DNA from: Propionibacterium sp.
Lineage (GTDB): Bacteria; Actinomycetota; Actinomycetes; Propionibacteriales; Propionibacteriaceae
Assembly (NCBI GenBank): GCA_012837465.1
Contig: DURG01000134.1
Coordinates: 1-17,540, forward strand
Direction: 5' to 3'
DNA length: 17,540 bases
In this document: piece after piece, positions 14,044 to 17,540 of the stretch
Position numbering within the stretch: the stretch's first letter is position 1
How the letters are laid out: every line of letters begins with the position of its first letter
The notes under the pieces: model-generated
What the model saw: the letters and a program-made list of their open reading frames with translations, nothing else
What the model was told of the DNA's origin: nothing
Databases searched by the model: none
Position numbers and translations under genes: made by a program

Positions 14044-15531
14044 TCAGGCCAGCTTCTCCAGAATCAGTTCTCGGACCTTGCCGGCGTCGGCCTGGCCGCG
14101 CATCGCCTTCATGACCTGACCGATCAAAGCCCCCGCCGCCTGGACCTTGCCGCCGCGGATGCGCTCGGCGATGTCCGGGTTGGCGGCGATGGCGTCGTCG
14201 ACGGCGGCGCCCAGGGCACCCTCATCCGACACGACGGCGAGGCCGCGCTTGTCGACGACCTCCGCGGGTTCGCCTTCGCCGGCGAGCACCCCGTCGATGA
14301 CCTGACGGGCGAGCTTGTCGTTGATCTTGCCCTCGTCGACGAGCGCCTGCACCGCGGCGACCTGCGCCGGCGTGATGCCGAGTTCGTCGAGGTCGATGCC
14401 GCCCTCGTTGGCGCGGCGGGCCAGGTCCGAGACCCACCACTTGCGGGCGGCTGTGGGAGTGGCCCCGGCGGCGACGGTCTCCTCCACCAGCGTCAGGGCG
14501 CCGGCGTTGACGATGCCGCTGAAGTCGATGTCGCTGAAGCCCCAGTCGCCCTGCAGGCGACGACGGTGCACCGCGGGCGGCTCTGGCAGGGTGGCCCGCA
14601 GCTCCTCCACCCACTCGCGCGAGGGCGCGATCGGCATGAGGTCGGGCTCCGCGAAGTAGCGGTAGTCCTCCGCGTCCGACTTCGGCCGGCCCGACGACGT
14701 GGTGCCGTCGGCCTCGTGGAAGTGCCTGGTCTCCTGGACGACGGCGCCGCCCGCGTCAAGCACCGCGGCCTGGCGGCTCATCTCGTAGCGGATGGCCCGC
14801 TCGATGGAGCGCAGCGAGTTGACGTTCTTCGTCTCGGTGCGGGTGCCCAACTTGCCGGCCCCGATGGGGGCGATCGACACGTTCGCGTCGCAGCGCAGCG
14901 AGCCCTGCTCCATGCGCACGTCTGAGACGCCCAGCGACTTGAGGAGATCGCGCAGGTGCGCGACATAGGCGCGCGCCACTTGGGGGGCCTTCTCCCCCGC
15001 ACCGAGGATGGGCTGGGTGACGATCTCGATGAGCGGCACGCCGGCGCGGTTGTAGTCGATCAGCGAGTACTCGGCGCCCTGGATGCGCCCGGCGCCGCCC
15101 ACGTGGGTGGCCTTGCCAGCGTCCTCCTCCATGTGCGCGCGCTCGATCTCGACGCGGTAGGTCTCCCCGTCGACCTCGACGTCGACCCAGCCATCGAAGG
15201 CGATGGGCTCGTCGTACTGCGAGGTCTGGAAGTTCTTCGTCATGTCCGGGTAGAAGTAGTTCTTCCTGGCCATGCGGCACCACTCGGCGATCTCGCAGTT
15301 GAGCGCCAGACCGATGCGGATGGCCGATTCGACCGCCTTGCCGTTGATGACGGGCAGCGAGCCGGGCAGGCCGAGGCACACCGGGCACACGTGCGTGTTG
15401 GGCTCCCCGCCGAACTCGTTCGGGCAGCCGCAGAACATCTTGGTGTTGGTGTTCAGTTCGACGTGCGTCTCGAGGCCCAGCGCGGGCTCGTAGCGGGTGA
15501 GCAGGTCGTCGTAGTCAACTGTCTCGGTCAT
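14044..15531 (-). CDS. gatB: Asp/Glu-tRNA amidotransferase subunit B
   Basis: A 495-residue tRNA-binding kinase subunit of GatCAB, which phosphorylates the Glu or Asp on misacylated tRNA before amidation. GLETHVEL (19-26) starts the cradle domain; zinc-type cysteines are C34, C36, C49 and C52 (FCGCPNE, CPVCLGLPGS); NYFYPDMTKNFQTSQYDEP follows, then HMEEDAGK. The C-terminal YqeY-like tail domain (about 350-495) ends MRGQADAGKVRELILEKL. ATG 15531 overlaps the gatA stop by one base (TGATG) and has AGGTGG seven bases upstream. Opposite-strand neighbour ends flush with it at 14043. Confidence 0.97.
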   Translation of the reverse strand: MTETVDYDDLLTRYEPALGLETHVELNTNTKMFCGCPNEFGGEPNTHVCPVCLGLPGSLPVINGKAVESAIRIGLALNCEIAEWCRMARKNYFYPDMTKNFQTSQYDEPIAFDGWVDVEVDGETYRVEIERAHMEEDAGKATHVGGAGRIQGAEYSLIDYNRAGVPLIEIVTQPILGAGEKAPQVARAYVAHLRDLLKSLGVSDVRMEQGSLRCDANVSIAPIGAGKLGTRTETKNVNSLRSIERAIRYEMSRQAAVLDAGGAVVQETRHFHEADGTTSSGRPKSDAEDYRYFAEPDLMPIAPSREWVEELRATLPEPPAVHRRRLQGDWGFSDIDFSGIVNAGALTLVEETVAAGATPTAARKWWVSDLARRANEGGIDLDELGITPAQVAAVQALVDEGKINDKLARQVIDGVLAGEGEPAEVVDKRGLAVVSDEGALGAAVDDAIAANPDIAERIRGGKVQAAGALIGQVMKAMRGQADAGKVRELILEKLA

Positions 15532-17030
15532 CACAGAACCACCTTCGAGCCCTCGGGCTGGGACATTTCGCGCCAGAGCGGGCCGCCCCACTTGGCCTCG
15601 AGGGCGCGCTCCAGCACGCCGCCGACGCGGTAGATGCGGGCGTCCTCGGCCGGCGGGGCCATCACCTGGAGGCCCGTGGGCAGGCCCTCGGACAGGCCGG
15701 ATGGGAACGAGCCGGACGCGTTGCCAGCCATGTTGGACGGGATGGTGCACAGGTCCGCGAGGTACATGCTCATCGGGTCCTGCGTGCGCTCCCCCACCTT
15801 GAACGCCGTGGTGGGCGTGGTGGGCGAGATCAACACGTCGACCTGCTCGAAGGCCTTGGCGAAATCCGCCTGGATCAGCGAGCGCACCTTCTGGGCCGAG
15901 CCGTAGTAGGCGTCGTAGTAGCCGGCCGACAGCGCATAGGTGCCGATGATGATGCGGCGCTTCCCCTCGCGGCCGAAGCCCTTCTCGCGTGTGAGGTTCA
16001 TGACCTGCTCCGCCGAACGCGTGCCGTCGTCGCCCTCGCGCAGGCCGTAGCGCATGCCGTCGAAGCGGGCCAGGTTGGAGCTGAGCTCCGCGGGCTGGAT
16101 GAGGTAGTACGCCGGCAGCGCGTAGGTGAAGTGCGGGCAGGAGACCTCAACGATCTCGGCACCGGCCTCGCGCAACAGTTCGACGGCCTCGTGGAAGCGG
16201 TCGAGCACTCCCTGCTCGTAGCCGTCGCCGCGGAACTCGGTGACGATGCCCACCTTCATTCCCGCGAGGTCCGTGGCCTGCGAGGCGCCGACGAGGTCTG
16301 CGACGGGAAGGTCGAGCGACGCGGAATCGCGCGGGTCATGGCCGCTGATGACCTCCTGCAGCAACGCCGCGTCCTCGGCGGTGCGCGCACAGGGACCGGG
16401 CTGGTCGAGGCTGGAGGCCATGGCCACCATGCCATAGCGCGACGAGCCGCCGTAGGTGGCCTTCACGCCAACGGTGCCCGTCAGCGCGCCGGGCTGGCGG
16501 ATCGAGCCGCCAGTGTCGGAGCCCACGGCCAGGGGAACCATGAAGGCCGCGACGGCGGCCGCCGAGCCGCCGCCCGAGCCGCCGGGCACGCGCCCGGTGT
16601 CCCACGGGTTGCGGGTGGTCCCGAACGCCGAGGTCTCCGTCGAGGAGCCCATGGCGAACTCGTCGAGGTTGGTCTTGCCGATGATGATGAGGCCCGCGTT
16701 GCGGAGCCGCTCCACGACGGTGGCGTCGTACGGGGGCACCCAGCCCTCGAGCATGCGCGAGGAGCAGGTGGTGGGGAAGTCGGTGGTGCAGAAGTTGTCC
16801 TTCACCCCCACCGGGACGCCTGCGAGGGGGCCGAGCTCCTCGCCGGCGGCGCGGCGGGCATCGATGGCGCGGGCCTGCTCGAGCGCGTGCTCGGCGTCGT
16901 AGGCCAGGAAGACGTTGAGGGCGGGGTTGAGGGCGTCGATCTGAGCGAGGCAGGCGCGGGTGAGCTCCTCCGAGGTGAGCTCACCGGAGGCCATCAGGCG
17001 GCCGAGTTCGGCGGCGGACTTGGTGATCAC
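15531..17030 (-). CDS. gatA: Asp/Glu-tRNA amidotransferase subunit A (amidase)
   Basis: A 499-residue amidase-signature enzyme that hydrolyses glutamine to supply ammonia to GatB. The Ser-cisSer-Lys triad is in place: K77 (GVPVGVKDN), S152 (PGGSGGGSAAA) and S176 (GSDTGGSIRQP). Length and motifs are normal. GTG 17030 lies two bases after the gatC stop, with GAGGA six bases before it inside gatC. Together with GatC and GatB it forms the heterotrimer used by bacteria lacking GlnRS and/or AsnRS. Confidence 0.98.
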   Translation of the reverse strand: MITKSAAELGRLMASGELTSEELTRACLAQIDALNPALNVFLAYDAEHALEQARAIDARRAAGEELGPLAGVPVGVKDNFCTTDFPTTCSSRMLEGWVPPYDATVVERLRNAGLIIIGKTNLDEFAMGSSTETSAFGTTRNPWDTGRVPGGSGGGSAAAVAAFMVPLAVGSDTGGSIRQPGALTGTVGVKATYGGSSRYGMVAMASSLDQPGPCARTAEDAALLQEVISGHDPRDSASLDLPVADLVGASQATDLAGMKVGIVTEFRGDGYEQGVLDRFHEAVELLREAGAEIVEVSCPHFTYALPAYYLIQPAELSSNLARFDGMRYGLREGDDGTRSAEQVMNLTREKGFGREGKRRIIIGTYALSAGYYDAYYGSAQKVRSLIQADFAKAFEQVDVLISPTTPTTAFKVGERTQDPMSMYLADLCTIPSNMAGNASGSFPSGLSEGLPTGLQVMAPPAEDARIYRVGGVLERALEAKWGGPLWREMSQPEGSKVVL

Positions 17031-17032
17031 AA

Positions 17033-17326
17033 TCAGTCCTCACCGAGGATCTGGGGCACGCGGAAGCGGCCATCCTCATGGTCGGGGGCGCCAGTCAGCG
17101 CCTGTTCCTGCGTGAGGCCGGGGACAACCACGTCGTCGCGGAACACGTTGTTGACGGGAATGGCGTGGGTGGCCATCGGCACGTCGGGGCCCGCGACCTC
17201 CGATACGGTGCGGACGGATTCCAGGATGACGTCAAGCTCGGGGGCCAGCTCCGTGCACTCCTGCTCGGTGAGCTGGATGCGTGCCAGGGCGCCCAGCCGG
17301 GCCACGTCGTCGGCGGTGAGACCCAC
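17033..17326 (-). CDS. gatC: Asp/Glu-tRNA amidotransferase subunit C
   Basis: A 97-residue subunit that wraps around GatA and GatB and stabilises the complex. It has the usual N-terminal helix pattern VARLGALARIQLTEQEC, the helix ELDVILESVRTVSEV, and a C-terminal segment NVFRDDVVVPGLTQEQAL leading to the GRFRVPQIL ending. GTG 17326 has GAGGAG six bases upstream. First gene of the gatC-gatA-gatB operon; length is normal. Confidence 0.96.
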   Translation of the reverse strand: MGLTADDVARLGALARIQLTEQECTELAPELDVILESVRTVSEVAGPDVPMATHAIPVNNVFRDDVVVPGLTQEQALTGAPDHEDGRFRVPQILGED

Positions 17327-17351
17327 GTCGAACTCCTCGGTTGTGCGGTGC

Positions 17352-17368
17352 GGCCGCAGGCTGCGGCC
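17352..17368 (-). repeat. Hairpin in the gatC 5' leader
   Basis: GGCCGCAG (17352-17359) and CTGCGGCC (17361-17368) are perfect inverted copies around one base, so the RNA can form a 6-bp stem with a 5-nt loop at or just after the predicted transcription start, about 25 nt before the gatC start. No U tract; role unknown. Confidence 0.5.
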
Positions 17369-17374
17369 CGCCCC

Positions 17375-17380
17375 ATCTTA
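17375..17380 (-). promoter_or_regulatory. -10 box of the gat operon
   Basis: TAAGAT on the minus strand is the best -10 match in the window; transcription would begin near 17368. No good -35 at standard spacing; the first 45-bp-type repeat unit begins only 4 bp upstream, so the -35 region lies inside the repeat. Confidence 0.6.
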
Positions 17381-17383
17381 GGG

Positions 17384-17540
17384 CCATCGAGCCCCGAGTG
17401 CCCCGCACGACCGGCGAGGTCAACCATCGAGCCCCGAGTGCCCCGCGAGGAACGACCGGGGTGTTCAGCCATCGCGCCCCGAGTGCCCCGCGAGGAACGA
17501 CCGGGGTGTTCAGCCATCGCGCCCCGAGTGCCCCGCGAGG
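17384..17540. repeat. Tandem 45-bp repeats upstream of gatC, continuing past the window
   Basis: Four head-to-tail units: 17384-17423 (40 bp, diverged), 17424-17468 and 17469-17513 (45 bp each, differing at one base), and 17514-17540 (27 bp, identical to the third, cut by the edge). There is no spacer between units. Each unit contains CCCCG...CGGGG arms able to form a small hairpin. The near identity of the central copies indicates recent expansion. Confidence 0.9.

Noticed and set aside
15532..15750. N-terminal extension of gatB into gatA
   Set aside because: Open frame, but Arg/Pro/Gly-rich shadow of gatA; the coupled ATG at 15531 gives the normal GatB start.
17332..17517. Repeat-peptide gene (AMAEHPGRSSRGTRG period) on the minus strand
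   Set aside because: The frame stays open only because the unit is 45 bp; downstream it runs out of frame through the gatC promoter and gatC itself, with no SD or domain. Kept only as a remark.
17384..17540. CRISPR array
   Set aside because: Units are contiguous with no unique spacers.
1..17540. Defence system, prophage, IS element or toxin-antitoxin pair
   Set aside because: No transposase, integrase, nuclease, phage or toxin signatures; all sizeable genes are housekeeping or envelope-related. MoxR-VWA neighbours can resemble ternary defence systems, but the DUF58-VWA order here is the common chromosomal type.

Overview
The window reads as ordinary chromosomal backbone from a high-GC Gram-positive bacterium (Actinobacteria). 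Indications are the very GC-rich third codon positions, frequent GTG starts, tight 4-nt ATGA/GTGA overlaps, TANNNT -10 boxes placed 6-7 nt before start codons (leaderless pattern), tRNA genes without encoded CCA, a small HGxxPAAW membrane protein in the trp operon, and a GatCAB transamidosome. The family Propionibacteriaceae is my best guess; this is inference from the general look of the proteins and was not tested.

Layout. (1) 1-2988, minus strand: a moxR - DUF58 - VWA operon, with the VWA gene running off the left edge. (2) 3089-3991, plus, divergent from moxR: a single-pass membrane protein whose N-terminal half looks like a decayed Hanks-kinase N-lobe and whose outer tail is a run of SGEP repeats. 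(3) 4033-6420: a CAU-anticodon tRNA, then trehalose genes otsB (minus) and otsA (plus), divergent from a 90-bp spacer. (4) 6421-6741: a gene-free stretch filled by an array of about ten degenerate 20-bp units that flips orientation near its centre, followed by a promoter and tRNA-Asn(GUU) with a terminator-like hairpin. (5) 6892-7536: a GNAT acetyltransferase with a leaderless-type start. (6) 7670-13386, minus: a compact tryptophan operon, hisI - trpE - 52-aa membrane protein - HGxxPAAW protein - trpC - trpB - trpA - SCO1/SenC lipoprotein. (7) 13435-14043, plus: a TIGR03085 / DinB-like metal-binding protein, divergent from hisI and convergent with gatB. (8) 14044-17326, minus: gatC - gatA - gatB. 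(9) 17384-17540: tandem 45-bp repeats upstream of gatC, cut by the right edge.

How the genes work together. TrpE, TrpC, TrpB and TrpA cover anthranilate and late tryptophan synthesis; TrpG and TrpD are not in this window, and no trpF is present, as is usual in actinobacteria where PriA does that step. HisI belongs to histidine synthesis and leads the operon. OtsA and OtsB make trehalose in two steps. GatCAB makes Gln-tRNA(Gln) and/or Asn-tRNA(Asn) by amidating misacylated tRNA. MoxR is an AAA+ ATPase normally partnered with DUF58 and VWA proteins in envelope-related or chaperone-like complexes.

I see no classical defence system, phage, IS element or CRISPR. The least explained parts are the inverted array of 20-bp units (6456-6660), the pseudokinase-like membrane protein beside moxR, the 52-aa protein in the trp operon, and the 45-bp repeats before gatC.
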